Shown: one piece after another, positions 41,565-50,513 of the stretch | How the letters are laid out: each line of letters begins with the position of its first letter | Position numbering within the stretch: the first letter of the stretch is position 1 | Source of the DNA: Sphingomonas bisphenolicum | Lineage (GTDB): Bacteria; Pseudomonadota; Alphaproteobacteria; Sphingomonadales; Sphingomonadaceae | NCBI RefSeq assembly: GCF_024349785.1 | Contig: NZ_AP018817.1 | Span: 1,457,501-1,521,500, forward strand | Direction of reading: 5' to 3' | Length of the DNA: 64,000 nucleotides | Translations under genes and position numbers: made by a program | Notes under the pieces: model-generated | What the model was told of the DNA's origin: nothing | The model's database searches: none | Seen by the model: only the letters and a program-made list of their open reading frames with translations

Positions 41565-44489
41565 ATGGTTCGCACCGCAGCAGCGGCGCGCCGGCTCCTT
41601 GCAGCCAGCGCGCTTTCTACCCTGTTCGTTCTGCCGGCGATGGCGCAGGACGCTACGCCGGCCGATGACGGCGAGACGATCGTCGTGACCGGCAGCCGCA
41701 TCCAGCGTAGCGACTATAATATCGCCAACCCGCTGGTGACGGTGACCGCCGAGACGCTGGAACAGTCGGGCAACGTCCAGATCATCGATACGCTGGCGCA
41801 GAACCCGGCGCTGATCAATTCGCTCGGCGGCGCGCGGACGTCCGGCTCCAACAGCGATTTCGGCGCGGTCGGCGTCGCGTTGCTCGATCTGCGCGGGCTG
41901 GGCGAGAACCGGACTCTGGTGCTGGTCAATGGCCGCCGCCATGTGGCGAGCCTGTCGGGATCGGCCGCGGTCGACATCAACACCATTCCCAACGATCTGA
42001 TCGAAGGCATCGACGTGTTGACCGGCGGCGCATCGGCCATCTACGGCGCGGACGGCGTTTCGGGCGTGGTCAATTTCCGTCTGAAGCGTGATTTCGACGG
42101 TTTCAAGGCGAGCGGCCAGGTCGGCATTTCCAGCCGGGGCGATGCGGGCCAGCGCTATGGGTCGCTGACCTATGGCAAGAATTTCAGCGACGGCCGCGGC
42201 AATATCGCCCTGTCCTACGAATTTCGTGAGCAGGACCGGCTGAGCAGCTTCAATCGTAGCCGTACCGGCAATCCGCTGAACACCTATGGCATCGTGCGTG
42301 ATCCGTCGGATATTCCCGACGATCCCAACGTCCCCGACCGCCGGCCGTTCAATAATCTGCGCTATGCCGACAGCTCGCTGGGTGGGGCGATCGACGTTGA
42401 TCTCGACGGCATTCCCGACTTCACCGGCGAGGGCAAGGTCTATGATCGTGGCCTGTTGCTGCCGTCTTCGGGCGGCCTGACACAGGGCGGCGACAGTACG
42501 CCGCTGGCCGGCTATCAGGGCGATCTGCAGGCCTATAACCGCGTGCACAATTTCAACCTGCTGTCGCATTATGATTTCAGCGACGCGGTGAAATTCTTCT
42601 TCGAAGCCAAATATGTGAAGAACAAGACGTTCACGCTGGCGCAGCCCTCGTTCGACTTCTTCACGTATCTGACGCCCGACAACGCCTATCTGCAGGACCA
42701 GTTCGGTGCGCTCGCGCCAGACGGTGCGCTGGTGTCGCGCGACAATTTCGACATGGGCGTACGCGGGGAGCGCAACGAGCGCGAAACGATGCGCTTCGTC
42801 GGCGGCTTCGAGGGGGCGATTTCCGATCATGCCCGCTACGAGCTGTCCTATACGTTCGGCCAGACCAAGTCGAAGGTGCTGCTGACCGACTATCGCATCG
42901 GCGATCGATACTGGGCGGCGATCGACGCAGTACGCGATCCGGCGACGGGCCAGATCGTCTGCCGGTCGGACCTTGACCCCACGGCAAACATTAATCCCGA
43001 CAATTATGACGCGCCGGCCACCACCTTCACCCCCGGCGCAGGAAGCGGCTGCCGTCCGCTCAACCTGTTGGGCAATGGCGCGCCGAGCCAGGCAGCGCTC
43101 GACTGGGTAAATGCGGATATTTTGAATCGCGCCAAGATCCAGCAGCATGTCGTGTCGGGGTCGATCTCCGGCGATTTCGGCCAGTTCTTCGAACTGCCGG
43201 GTGGTCCGATCGGCTTTGCGTTGGGTGGCGAATATCGCAAGGAAAAGAGCAGCTTCCTGCCCGACGAACTGTTGCAGCAGGGCGCTTTGCAGGATTTCTC
43301 GCTCCAGTTGCCGGAAAAGGGCAGCTTCGACGTGAAGGAAATCTTCGGCGAGTTGTCGGTGCCGGTGCTCAAGGACATGCCCTTCGCCCATACGCTGTCG
43401 TTCGGCGCGGCGGTGCGCCTGTCGGATTATTCGACCGTCGGCAAGACCACGACCTGGAAGGTGGACGGCACCTATGCGCCGATCCCCGATATCACCTTCC
43501 GCGGCACATTGTCCGAAGCGGTGCGAGCGCCTAACATCACCGAACTGTTTGCCCCCCGCAATGGCGGCTTCTCTTTCATCGGTGATCCCTGCGATCCGGT
43601 CTATATCGGTGAAGGCACGCAATATCGCGCCGCCAATTGTCAGGCCTCGCTGACGGCGGCCGGTCTGACGCCGGACCAGATCGCGGCCTTCAACCCTGAA
43701 AATGACCCGACGGCGACGGTCAGCCTGCCGGGCAATTCGGGCGGCAACCGCAATCTGAGGGAGGAAACGGCCCGAACCTGGACGGCCGGCACCGTCCTGC
43801 GCCCGCGCTTCATTCCCGGCCTGATCGCGTCGTTCGACTGGTATGACATCAAGATCAAGAATGCGATCAATACGCCGACGGCGGAAGAACTGGCCGGCCT
43901 GTGCGTCGATCAGCCGACGCTCGACAATGTCTATTGCCAGAATATCACCCGCGCCAATGGCACCGGCTACATCTCCGGCTATTTCGTCCAGCCGCAGAAT
44001 GTCGCCAATTTCAAGACGGCGGGCGCAGACATCAAGCTGAACTACAGCTTCGACACCGCCAAGGCGGGGGCATTCAGCATCTCGCTTGTCGGTGGCTATC
44101 TCGACAAGCTGCAGTTCATCGCGACGCCGGGCGCAGAGGTCAATGTCGATCGTCTGGAAGCCTATTTCCCCAAATGGAACGCCACTGGCGACATCACCTG
44201 GAAGCTCGACAAGCTGACCGTCAACTATGGCGTCAGCTGGTTCAGCAAGACGCGACGCTATACGACCGAGCAGTTGGACGCCAATCCGGATATAGCTGCG
44301 CCGAAATATCAGTGGTACAAGGAAAAGTGGCAGCACGACCTGTACCTCGCCTATGATGTGGACGAGCGGTTCCGCTTCTATGTCGGTGCGAACAACCTGT
44401 TCGACCAGCAGCCCTCGATCGCCTCATCCAACTATCCGATCAGCTATGTCGGCCGCTATATGTATGCGGGCGCCAAGATCACGATGTGA
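41565..44489 (+). CDS. TonB-dependent outer-membrane receptor (large)
   Basis: A 974-residue receptor. Signal peptide: residues 1-26 (ALSTLFVLPAMAQ). TonB-box-like ETIVVTGSRIQRSD is followed by a plug with NVQIIDTLAQNPALINSLGG, LVLVNGRRHVAS and GIDVLTGGASAIYGADGVSG, the latter typical of the sphingomonad/Caulobacter receptors for plant or organic compounds. Barrel ends YMYAGAKITM, so the last residue is Met and not the usual Phe. AGAGGGAAA precedes the ATG at 41565; the frame is open further upstream without support. A terminator follows. Confidence 0.92.
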   Translation: MVRTAAAARRLLAASALSTLFVLPAMAQDATPADDGETIVVTGSRIQRSDYNIANPLVTVTAETLEQSGNVQIIDTLAQNPALINSLGGARTSGSNSDFGAVGVALLDLRGLGENRTLVLVNGRRHVASLSGSAAVDINTIPNDLIEGIDVLTGGASAIYGADGVSGVVNFRLKRDFDGFKASGQVGISSRGDAGQRYGSLTYGKNFSDGRGNIALSYEFREQDRLSSFNRSRTGNPLNTYGIVRDPSDIPDDPNVPDRRPFNNLRYADSSLGGAIDVDLDGIPDFTGEGKVYDRGLLLPSSGGLTQGGDSTPLAGYQGDLQAYNRVHNFNLLSHYDFSDAVKFFFEAKYVKNKTFTLAQPSFDFFTYLTPDNAYLQDQFGALAPDGALVSRDNFDMGVRGERNERETMRFVGGFEGAISDHARYELSYTFGQTKSKVLLTDYRIGDRYWAAIDAVRDPATGQIVCRSDLDPTANINPDNYDAPATTFTPGAGSGCRPLNLLGNGAPSQAALDWVNADILNRAKIQQHVVSGSISGDFGQFFELPGGPIGFALGGEYRKEKSSFLPDELLQQGALQDFSLQLPEKGSFDVKEIFGELSVPVLKDMPFAHTLSFGAAVRLSDYSTVGKTTTWKVDGTYAPIPDITFRGTLSEAVRAPNITELFAPRNGGFSFIGDPCDPVYIGEGTQYRAANCQASLTAAGLTPDQIAAFNPENDPTATVSLPGNSGGNRNLREETARTWTAGTVLRPRFIPGLIASFDWYDIKIKNAINTPTAEELAGLCVDQPTLDNVYCQNITRANGTGYISGYFVQPQNVANFKTAGADIKLNYSFDTAKAGAFSISLVGGYLDKLQFIATPGAEVNVDRLEAYFPKWNATGDITWKLDKLTVNYGVSWFSKTRRYTTEQLDANPDIAAPKYQWYKEKWQHDLYLAYDVDERFRFYVGANNLFDQQPSIASSNYPISYVGRYMYAGAKITM

Positions 44490-44516
44490 GGCGCACGCCC
44501 ATATCATGAAGGAGGA

Positions 44517-44544
44517 GGGGCGGTTTTCCGCCCCTTTTCTTTTT
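44517..44544 (+). terminator. Terminator after the second TonB receptor gene
   Basis: GGGGCGG at 44517-44523 pairs with CCGCCCC at 44528-44534 around a TTTT loop and is followed by TTTTCTTTTT. Confidence 0.9.
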
Positions 44545-44562
44545 GCGAACGGTCCTGCCCGC

Positions 44563-45159
44563 TCAGCGCTTTTCATATTTCCAGTTGCGGCCCTTGCCCT
44601 GCGCGATCCATTCGAGGGCGGTGGCGATGCGCTTGTCGCGCGTGGCGTCGCTCTTCGCTTCGCCGATCCATTCGCAATAGTCGCGGATCTTGCCGGGCGG
44701 GAAGGCGGACCAGACGGCCAGCGCCGCCGGATCGGCGTCGAGCGCGACCTGGAAGGCGGGGGGAATGGGGAGCGGGGGCTTGGGCGGCTTGGGACCGGAG
44801 CGGGGTTTGTCGCCGGCGTCGATCAGGGCCATGGCGCTGGCGATCAGCGTGGCGATTTCGGCGTCCGGGGGCAGGTCGGCCAGGGTTGCGATCTTGCCGA
44901 ACTGGCCCATCGCCTCGTCGCTGGCACCGTCGCGGGCGACCTTGTCATGCCAGAAGCCGAAGGCGGCATGGCCCTTGAACGCGGCCATATTGGCGAGATT
45001 CTGGCCCTTATAGGTGAAGAAGGGCATGCCCCATTTGATCGCTTCGCCGATGTCGGGCGAGGCGGCGCGCATCAGCGCGCGGATATGGGTCAGAATCGGC
45101 CGGGCAAAATCGGCCTGACGGGCGATATAGGCGTCGATGTGGGACTGTGCGTCGCTCAT
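44563..45159 (-). CDS. YdeI/OmpD-associated family protein with DUF1801-type domain
   Basis: A 198-residue cytoplasmic protein. The N-terminal half (EAIKWGMPFFTYKGQNLANMAAFK) is the DUF1801 fold, and the C-terminal half (AFQVALDADPAALAVWSAFP, RDYCEWIGEAKSDATRDKRI) is the YdeI/OmpD-associated tail. Homologues have been linked to resistance to cationic antimicrobials in enterobacteria, but the mechanism is unknown. It is alone between the receptor terminator and a lipoprotein gene of the same strand. Confidence 0.82.
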   Translation of the reverse strand: MSDAQSHIDAYIARQADFARPILTHIRALMRAASPDIGEAIKWGMPFFTYKGQNLANMAAFKGHAAFGFWHDKVARDGASDEAMGQFGKIATLADLPPDAEIATLIASAMALIDAGDKPRSGPKPPKPPLPIPPAFQVALDADPAALAVWSAFPPGKIRDYCEWIGEAKSDATRDKRIATALEWIAQGKGRNWKYEKR

Positions 45160-45218
45160 GGGCGGCTCCGTTCGGTGGTTCGCCCGTTGCTACAGCAGGC
45201 GGGTGTGCCGGAAAAGCG

Positions 45219-45977
45219 TCAGGGCATCGGCGCCCATCGGCCGCCGGCATTTTTGCGGACCAGGGTGAGCGAGCGCGGGTCGATCTCCGGCGCTTCCTGG
45301 CCGAGGTCGAAATGCCAGGCATGGCCCTGGCTGATGCGCCAGTAGAGTTGCGACCCCTGGTCCAGGCCGAGCGGGCCGCAGGCGCTGCGGATTTCGTCCT
45401 GCGGCAGGCTGGCGGCCTGGGCGGCCGGGATATCGACCACCAGTGCGTCGGCGGGCCAGCCGGGGATGTCCGCCTGGCGCACATGGCAGCCATCGTCGTC
45501 GGCCGGATCGGTGATGGCGGCGCGGGTCAGGGCGAGAATGGTCGATTGCGGATCGCGGCGATCGGCCGGGGCGAAGGCGACCAGCGGCGCGCCCCTAGCC
45601 TGATCGCCGCCCATCGGCGAGAGGGCATAGACGAGGCGGGCGAGCGGCTTGCCGGCGGCATAGGCGAGGGCGGTGGTCTTCCCGTCGCAACGGGCGGCGC
45701 GATAGAGCAACCATATGTCGTCCGGCAGGGCGGCTTCGTTGACCGACCAGGTGCAGCCCTCCGCGAGCGAGGGGCGATCGTCGGCCGTAAGCAGGGCAGC
45801 GGCGTCCGTGGGGCAGAGGCCGGTGCCAGAGAGGCGGGCGGCCTTGTCGGGACAGACGGCTGCGCGGGTGACGGGCGCTGCCTTGGGGGCCTGCGCATCG
45901 TTGCCCGGCTGGTCGGCGGGGGAAGGCGCGCAGGCGCCCAGCGATGCGAGCAGCACGCAGAAGGGCAGGTGGCGCAT
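45219..45977 (-). CDS. Hypothetical lipoprotein
   Basis: A 252-residue protein with a lipoprotein signal ending SLGAC (cysteine at residue 16, lipobox LGAC), followed by a Pro/Ala-rich spacer. The rest has four further cysteines and no known domain (GCTWSVNEAALPDDIWLLYRA, SAMGGDQARGAPLVAFAP-like strands). It may form an operon with the DUF1801-type gene, 60 nt downstream, and with ubiG, 28 nt upstream. Confidence 0.7.
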   Translation of the reverse strand: MRHLPFCVLLASLGACAPSPADQPGNDAQAPKAAPVTRAAVCPDKAARLSGTGLCPTDAAALLTADDRPSLAEGCTWSVNEAALPDDIWLLYRAARCDGKTTALAYAAGKPLARLVYALSPMGGDQARGAPLVAFAPADRRDPQSTILALTRAAITDPADDDGCHVRQADIPGWPADALVVDIPAAQAASLPQDEIRSACGPLGLDQGSQLYWRISQGHAWHFDLGQEAPEIDPRSLTLVRKNAGGRWAPMP

Positions 45978-46005
45978 CTTGGGCAGTCCTGTTTAAGGTG
46001 AGCGA

Positions 46006-46740
46006 TCAGTCGTCCCGGTGCCGCGCCGTCAGGAAATAATCGATCGCCTTGTTGGCCGACAGGGTGAAACCGCGACCGGGATCGAAGCCGAGTCCGCTGC
46101 TGTCTGTCACGTCCAGTCCGGCCTGTTCCAGCAGGGCCGTCAGTTCGTCGGGCGTCAGGAATTTATGCCAGTCATGCGTGCCCCTGGGGATGCCGCCGAT
46201 GCTTTCGCCGATCGTAATCATGGCGAGGCGGGAGAGGGGGGTGCGGTTGGGGGTGGAGAGGATCATGACGCCGCCGGGCGCGAGTTTGGCCGCGAGCGCG
46301 CGGATGAAGGCGGCGGGATCGGCGACATGCTCGATCACCTCCATCGAGGTGACGAGGTCGAAGCCTGACTCGGGCATCGTCTCTACCGGAGTGGCGCGAT
46401 AGTCGATGGGTAGCCCCTGCGCTGCGGCATGGGCCTGCGCCGCGGCGATATTCTCCGGTGCGGCGTCGAGGCCGGTGACGGTTGCGCCCAGGCGGGCGAG
46501 CGGTTCGGCAAGGAGGCCGGCGCCGCAGCCGACGTCCAGCGCGCGCTTGCCGGCGAGCGGGCGGAAGCCGTGCGCGTCACCCGGCCAGTGGCGGTCGATC
46601 GCGGCGCGGATATAGCGCAGGCGCACGGGGTTGAGCTTGTGCAGCATGGCGCTGGAGCCATCGGGATTCCACCAGTCGGCGGCCATGGTGCCGAAATGGG
46701 CGGCTTCCCTGGGATCGATCGTGGCGGTGGTTTCGGTCAT
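46006..46740 (-). CDS. ubiG: Bifunctional ubiquinone biosynthesis O-methyltransferase UbiG
   Basis: A SAM-dependent enzyme that carries out both O-methylation steps in ubiquinone synthesis. The 244-residue product opens DPREAAHFGTMAADWWNPDG, has the SAM-binding LDVGCGAGLLAEPLARLGA, and ends with GLGFDPGRGFTLSANKAIDY, all typical of UbiG. Divergent from lysC. The 28-nt gap to the lipoprotein gene suggests the two might be cotranscribed. Confidence 0.95.
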   Translation of the reverse strand: MTETTATIDPREAAHFGTMAADWWNPDGSSAMLHKLNPVRLRYIRAAIDRHWPGDAHGFRPLAGKRALDVGCGAGLLAEPLARLGATVTGLDAAPENIAAAQAHAAAQGLPIDYRATPVETMPESGFDLVTSMEVIEHVADPAAFIRALAAKLAPGGVMILSTPNRTPLSRLAMITIGESIGGIPRGTHDWHKFLTPDELTALLEQAGLDVTDSSGLGFDPGRGFTLSANKAIDYFLTARHRDD

Positions 46741-46776
46741 GATGCGCCTTGCTCTGCGGCCCCCGAACAGAAGAAC

Positions 46777-46804
46777 AGCCCTTCGACAGGCTCAGGGCGA
46801 ACGG
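46777..46804. repeat. Single copy of the GTTCGCCCTGA-GAAGGGC dispersed repeat
   Basis: AGCCCTTCGACAGGCTCAGG followed by GCGAACGG. Its reverse complement begins CCGTTCGCCCTGAGCCTGTC, matching the arms at 34947-35043. It lies between ubiG and lysC (a divergent gap of 279 nt; the rest of that gap shows no further structure). Confidence 0.65.
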
Positions 46805-47019
46805 GGAGGGGTGGTGTCGATTATCCTGACGGCGCTTTTAGCAGGCCATGGGCGGCAGGCAAATGGGCCTATCCCGTTGAACCGAAAAGAACCGGCCTTT
46901 CATAGGGCAGCGCGAGCGGCAGGATTGCTTGCCATATGCGCGGCGGCTGCTAATAGGAGCGCCGTTTGGCCCTTTTGGGACATTTTCTTTCATAATAGCG
47001 GATAAGGCTCGACACACAC

Positions 47020-48285
47020 ATGGCGCGCATCGTGATGAAATTCGGCGGCACCTCCATGGCGGGGATGGAGCGGATTCGCAACGTGGCGGCGCGCGTCAAA
47101 CATGTCGTGAGCCAGGGCCATGAAGTCGCTGTCGTCGTATCCGCCATGGCGGGCGAGACGGACCGGCTGGTGGGCTTCTGCAAGGAAGCGTCCGCCCTGT
47201 ACGATCCGGCCGAATATGATGTCGTGGTCGCCGCGGGCGAGCAGATCACCAGCGGGCTGCTGGCGATGACATTGAAAGCCATGGACGTCGATGCGCGGAG
47301 CTGGCTGGGCTGGCAATTGCCGATCCGCACGATCGAGGCCCATGCCAAGGCGCGGGTCAGCGATATCGACACGCTGGACCTGCTGGCGTCGATGCGGTCG
47401 GGCACGGTTGCGGTGATCCCCGGTTTCCAGGGCATGATGGCCGACGGCCGGGTGTCGACGCTGGGCCGGGGCGGGTCGGACACGTCGGCGGTCGCGGTGG
47501 CCGCTGCGATCAAGGCCGATCGTTGCGACATCTATACCGACGTCGACGGCGTCTATACGACGGACCCGCGGATCGTGGCGCGTGCGCGCAAGCTGGACCT
47601 CGTCACCTATGAGGAAATGCTGGAACTGGCCTCGGTCGGCGCCAAGGTGTTGCAGACCCGGTCGGTCGGCCTCGCCATGAAGGAGGGCGTGGTGGTGCAG
47701 GTGCTGTCGTCCTTCGACGATCCCACGCAGCAGGATTTGCCCGGCACGCTGATCGTCAGCGACGCGGAACTGGAAGCCAAGCTCAAGGAAGACAAGATGG
47801 AACGTCAGCTCATCACCGGCATCGCCCATGACAAGAATGAGGCGAAGATCATCGTGACGCGCGTGCCCGACAAACCCGGTGCGGTCGCCAACATCTTCAC
47901 CCCGCTGGCCGATGCGGCGATCAATGTCGACATGATCATCCAGAATGACAGCAAGGACAATGAAGAGACGGACGTCACCTTCACCGTCCCGCGCGCCGAC
48001 CTGGCCCGCAGCGTCGACATATTGGAAGCGAACAAGGACGCGATCGGTTTCCGCCGGATCATCACCGACACCGAAGTCGCCAAGATCAGCGTCGTGGGTG
48101 TGGGGATGCGCAGCCATGCGGGCGTCGCGGCGACCATGTTCAAGACCCTGGCCGAACGCGGCATCAACATCGAGGCGATCTCCACCAGCGAGATCAAGGT
48201 TTCGGTGCTGATCGACGAGGATGAGACGGAACTGGCGGTGCGGGTGTTGCACACGGCCTATGGCCTGGACGCGCCTGTGGCATAA
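47020..48285 (+). CDS. lysC: Aspartate kinase
   Basis: The first step of the aspartate pathway (lysine, methionine, threonine): aspartate + ATP to aspartyl phosphate. The 421-residue product opens IVMKFGGTSMAGMERI, has the kinase loop GRGGSDTSAVAVAAA and TDVDGVYTTDPR, and two C-terminal ACT domains (ISVVGVGMRSHAGVAATMF, INIEAISTSEIKVSVLID), as expected for a feedback-inhibited enzyme. The next 230 nt carry palindromic repeats, so it is probably a single-gene unit. Confidence 0.97.
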   Translation: MARIVMKFGGTSMAGMERIRNVAARVKHVVSQGHEVAVVVSAMAGETDRLVGFCKEASALYDPAEYDVVVAAGEQITSGLLAMTLKAMDVDARSWLGWQLPIRTIEAHAKARVSDIDTLDLLASMRSGTVAVIPGFQGMMADGRVSTLGRGGSDTSAVAVAAAIKADRCDIYTDVDGVYTTDPRIVARARKLDLVTYEEMLELASVGAKVLQTRSVGLAMKEGVVVQVLSSFDDPTQQDLPGTLIVSDAELEAKLKEDKMERQLITGIAHDKNEAKIIVTRVPDKPGAVANIFTPLADAAINVDMIIQNDSKDNEETDVTFTVPRADLARSVDILEANKDAIGFRRIITDTEVAKISVVGVGMRSHAGVAATMFKTLAERGINIEAISTSEIKVSVLIDEDETELAVRVLHTAYGLDAPVA

Positions 48286-48290
48286 CCGCT

Positions 48291-48408
48291 ATTCGGCTGA
48301 GGCCGGGCTGCAAATACCACTTTTCTGCGCTTCCGGTGCTCACGTGCTTTAAGCACGCTGCGCGCCGGTTCTCGAAAAGTAGCATTTTCGCCTCGGCCTG
48401 AGCCGAAT
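48291..48408. repeat. Large imperfect palindrome downstream of lysC
   Basis: The ends ATTCGGCTGAGGCCG (48291-48305) and CGGCCTGAGCCGAAT (48394-48408) are inverted with one mismatch. Inside, ACTTTTC and GAAAAGT pair, and the centre CGTGCTTTAAGCACG is a near-perfect 15-nt palindrome. The whole ~118 nt could fold as one long hairpin, start 6 nt after the lysC stop and act as a terminator or mRNA stabiliser, but it lacks a T-run. Confidence 0.75.
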
Positions 48409-48445
48409 ATCGGCTATGCCAGTGTTGCTCTTTACTTCGATCGCT

Positions 48446-48465
48446 ATTCCCGCGAAGGCGGGAAT
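48446..48465. repeat. Single hairpin related to the double-hairpin repeats
   Basis: ATTCCCGC-GAAG-GCGGGAAT is an exact 8-bp hairpin with a GAAG loop, followed by CC. It matches one arm of the elements at 8390 and 24144 in design and sits 50 nt before the nitronate monooxygenase gene. Confidence 0.6.
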
Positions 48466-48518
48466 CCATCTCCGGCTTTTTCGGCTGGGGATGGTTTTTG
48501 ATTCTAGAGGCTAAATTC

Positions 48519-49532
48519 ATGACCCACGCCAAGCTTACGTCCCTGATGGCCCGCGGCGCCGCCTTTTTCGGGTGCGAGAGCGCGATCCTGTGCGGGGCGA
48601 TGAGCTGGGTCAGTGAACGCAACCTGGTGTCGGCCATCTCCAATGCCGGCGGGTTCGGCGTGATCGCGTGCGGCGCGATGACGCCCGAACTGCTCGACGC
48701 GGAGATTGCCGCGACCAGGGCGCTGACCGACAAGCCGTTCGGCGTGAACCTGATCACCATGCATCCGATGCTGTTCGACCTGATCGATATTTGCGCGAAG
48801 CATGACGTTACCCATATCGTGCTGGCGGGCGGCCTGCCGCCCAAGGGCAGCATCGAGGCGATCAAGGCCAAGGGCGCGAAGCTGATCTGCTTCGCCCCGG
48901 CGCTGAGCCTGGCGAAGAAGCTGGTGCGGTCGGGTGTCGATGCGCTGGTGGTCGAGGGGATGGAAGCGGGCGGCCATATCGGGCCGGTGGCGACCAGCGT
49001 GCTGGCGCAGGAAATATTGCCGGAGATGGCCGCCCAAGTGCCGGTGTTCGTCGCCGGTGGCATCGGCCGGGGCGAGGCGATCGCCGCCTATCTGGAAATG
49101 GGCGCGGCCGGCGTGCAACTGGGCACCCGCTTCGCCTGCGCGACCGAGAGCATCGCGCATCCGAACTTCAAGAAAGCCTTTTTCCGTGCGTCGGCGCGAG
49201 ACGCGATCGCCAGCGTGCAGATCGACCCGCGCCTGCCGGTCATTCCGGTGCGCTCGCTGAAAAATGCGGGGATGGAGAATTTTACCGCCAAGCAGCGCGA
49301 AGTCGCCAATCTGCTGGATGAAGGTGCGGTCGATATGCTGGAGGCCCAGTTGCAGATCGAACATTATTGGGCGGGCGCGCTGCGCCGCGCGGTGATCGAC
49401 GGCGATGTCGAGGGCGGGTCGCTGATGGCGGGCCAATCGGTCGGCATGGTGACGAAGGAAGAGCCGGTCGCGGAGATCATCGCGCAGTTGATGGATCAGG
49501 CCGCCGCCGCGCTGGAGCGGCGAGTCGCCTGA
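48519..49532 (+). CDS. Nitronate monooxygenase / FabK-like flavoprotein
   Basis: A 337-residue FMN TIM-barrel protein. NAGGFGVIACGAM, GMEAGGHIGP and FVAGGIGRGEAIAAYLEMGA are the phosphate- and flavin-binding segments shared by 2-nitropropane dioxygenase-type nitronate monooxygenases and FabK-type enoyl-ACP reductases. The catalytic His of the NMO class I is not obvious, so a FabK-like reductase is an alternative. GAGGCTAAATTC precedes the ATG at 48519; a start at 48498 is less well supported. Confidence 0.85.
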   Translation: MTHAKLTSLMARGAAFFGCESAILCGAMSWVSERNLVSAISNAGGFGVIACGAMTPELLDAEIAATRALTDKPFGVNLITMHPMLFDLIDICAKHDVTHIVLAGGLPPKGSIEAIKAKGAKLICFAPALSLAKKLVRSGVDALVVEGMEAGGHIGPVATSVLAQEILPEMAAQVPVFVAGGIGRGEAIAAYLEMGAAGVQLGTRFACATESIAHPNFKKAFFRASARDAIASVQIDPRLPVIPVRSLKNAGMENFTAKQREVANLLDEGAVDMLEAQLQIEHYWAGALRRAVIDGDVEGGSLMAGQSVGMVTKEEPVAEIIAQLMDQAAAALERRVA

Positions 49533-49618
49533 GGGGTTGCGGCGAACCGAGCGTTAGGCATATTTCCTCCGCACAAAATGCACGGCATGACCGGCGCACA
49601 GTCCCATCGGAGAATTTG

Positions 49619-50509
49619 ATGTTGTCATCGCGCCGTCCAGGCCGTCTTTCCCTCGTGTCGCTGGCCGTGCTGGCGGCCTGTTCGACCCCGCCGCCTCCGC
49701 CGCCGCCGGCCCCGCCGCCGCCGGTGGTGCCCACGATCAAGCCCATGCCGCCCGCGAACGCGGTCGAGGGCATGAGCATCCCCGAACAGGCGGCGGACGG
49801 CAAATATCTGACCGCCAATCGCGGCGTGACGTCCAATACTGCGTTGTGGCACCTGCGCATGGGGCTGAACGTTGCGGCGCTCAATTGCGACAAATATGGC
49901 CCGACCGCGCGCAACCAGTATAACCAGTTGCTGGCGGTGCATAAGGCGGCGCTGAACGGCGCCAATGCCGCGGTCGACCGCAACTACAGCGTTGCCTATG
50001 GCAGTTCGGGCATGGCGTCGCGCGAACGGCTTAACACGGTGGTCTATAATTTCTTCGCACTGCCGCCGGTCATCAAGAGCTTTTGCCCGGTCGCGGTCAC
50101 GGTCGGCGCGAAGATGATCGCGATGCCGTCGAGCCAGTTGCTGGAAGCAGCGCCGGCGCTTTTGGCCGAACTGGAAAAGCCGTTTCAGGATTTCTACGCC
50201 GCCTATGCCGACTATCTGCGCCGGCTGGCCGAATGGCAGTCGCGCTTCGGCGCGACCGTGACGGTCGTGGTGTCGCCCACCCCGCTGCCGCCGCCGCCGG
50301 TTCCGCCGGGCGAGGCCCCGCCCAAGGGCTGGACGCCCAGCTACAAGAGCGCGCTGGAGGCGACCCCGCCGCCGCCGTCGGACATCGCCGCCACGCCGGG
50401 CGTGGCGCCGTCGGCCCCCATGTTGGGGCCGCCGGCCGCCACCCGCACCTTGCCCGACAATAGCCAGCCCAAGCTGGTCGTGCAGCCGCTGCCGACGAAC
50501 AACGAATAA
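49619..50509 (+). CDS. Hypothetical lipoprotein with proline-rich segments
   Basis: A 296-residue product with a lipoprotein signal (LVSLAVLAACS; lipobox LAAC, Cys at residue 21). Immediately after the Cys is a run of prolines (STPPPPPPPAPPPP), and there is a second Pro-rich part near the C-terminus. The middle (residues about 70-205) is an alpha-helical domain with no recognised family (NLTANRGVTSN-like start, RQWSRFGATVTVVVSP end). The Pro spacers suggest it spans the periplasm or part of the peptidoglycan layer. Confidence 0.7.
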   Translation: MLSSRRPGRLSLVSLAVLAACSTPPPPPPPAPPPPVVPTIKPMPPANAVEGMSIPEQAADGKYLTANRGVTSNTALWHLRMGLNVAALNCDKYGPTARNQYNQLLAVHKAALNGANAAVDRNYSVAYGSSGMASRERLNTVVYNFFALPPVIKSFCPVAVTVGAKMIAMPSSQLLEAAPALLAELEKPFQDFYAAYADYLRRLAEWQSRFGATVTVVVSPTPLPPPPVPPGEAPPKGWTPSYKSALEATPPPPSDIAATPGVAPSAPMLGPPAATRTLPDNSQPKLVVQPLPTNNE

Positions 50510-50513
50510 GGCG

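Noticed and set aside
41457-44336. Minus-strand frame of 959 codons opposite the second TonB receptor
   Set aside because: The receptor has signal peptide, plug and barrel on the plus strand; the antisense frame has none.
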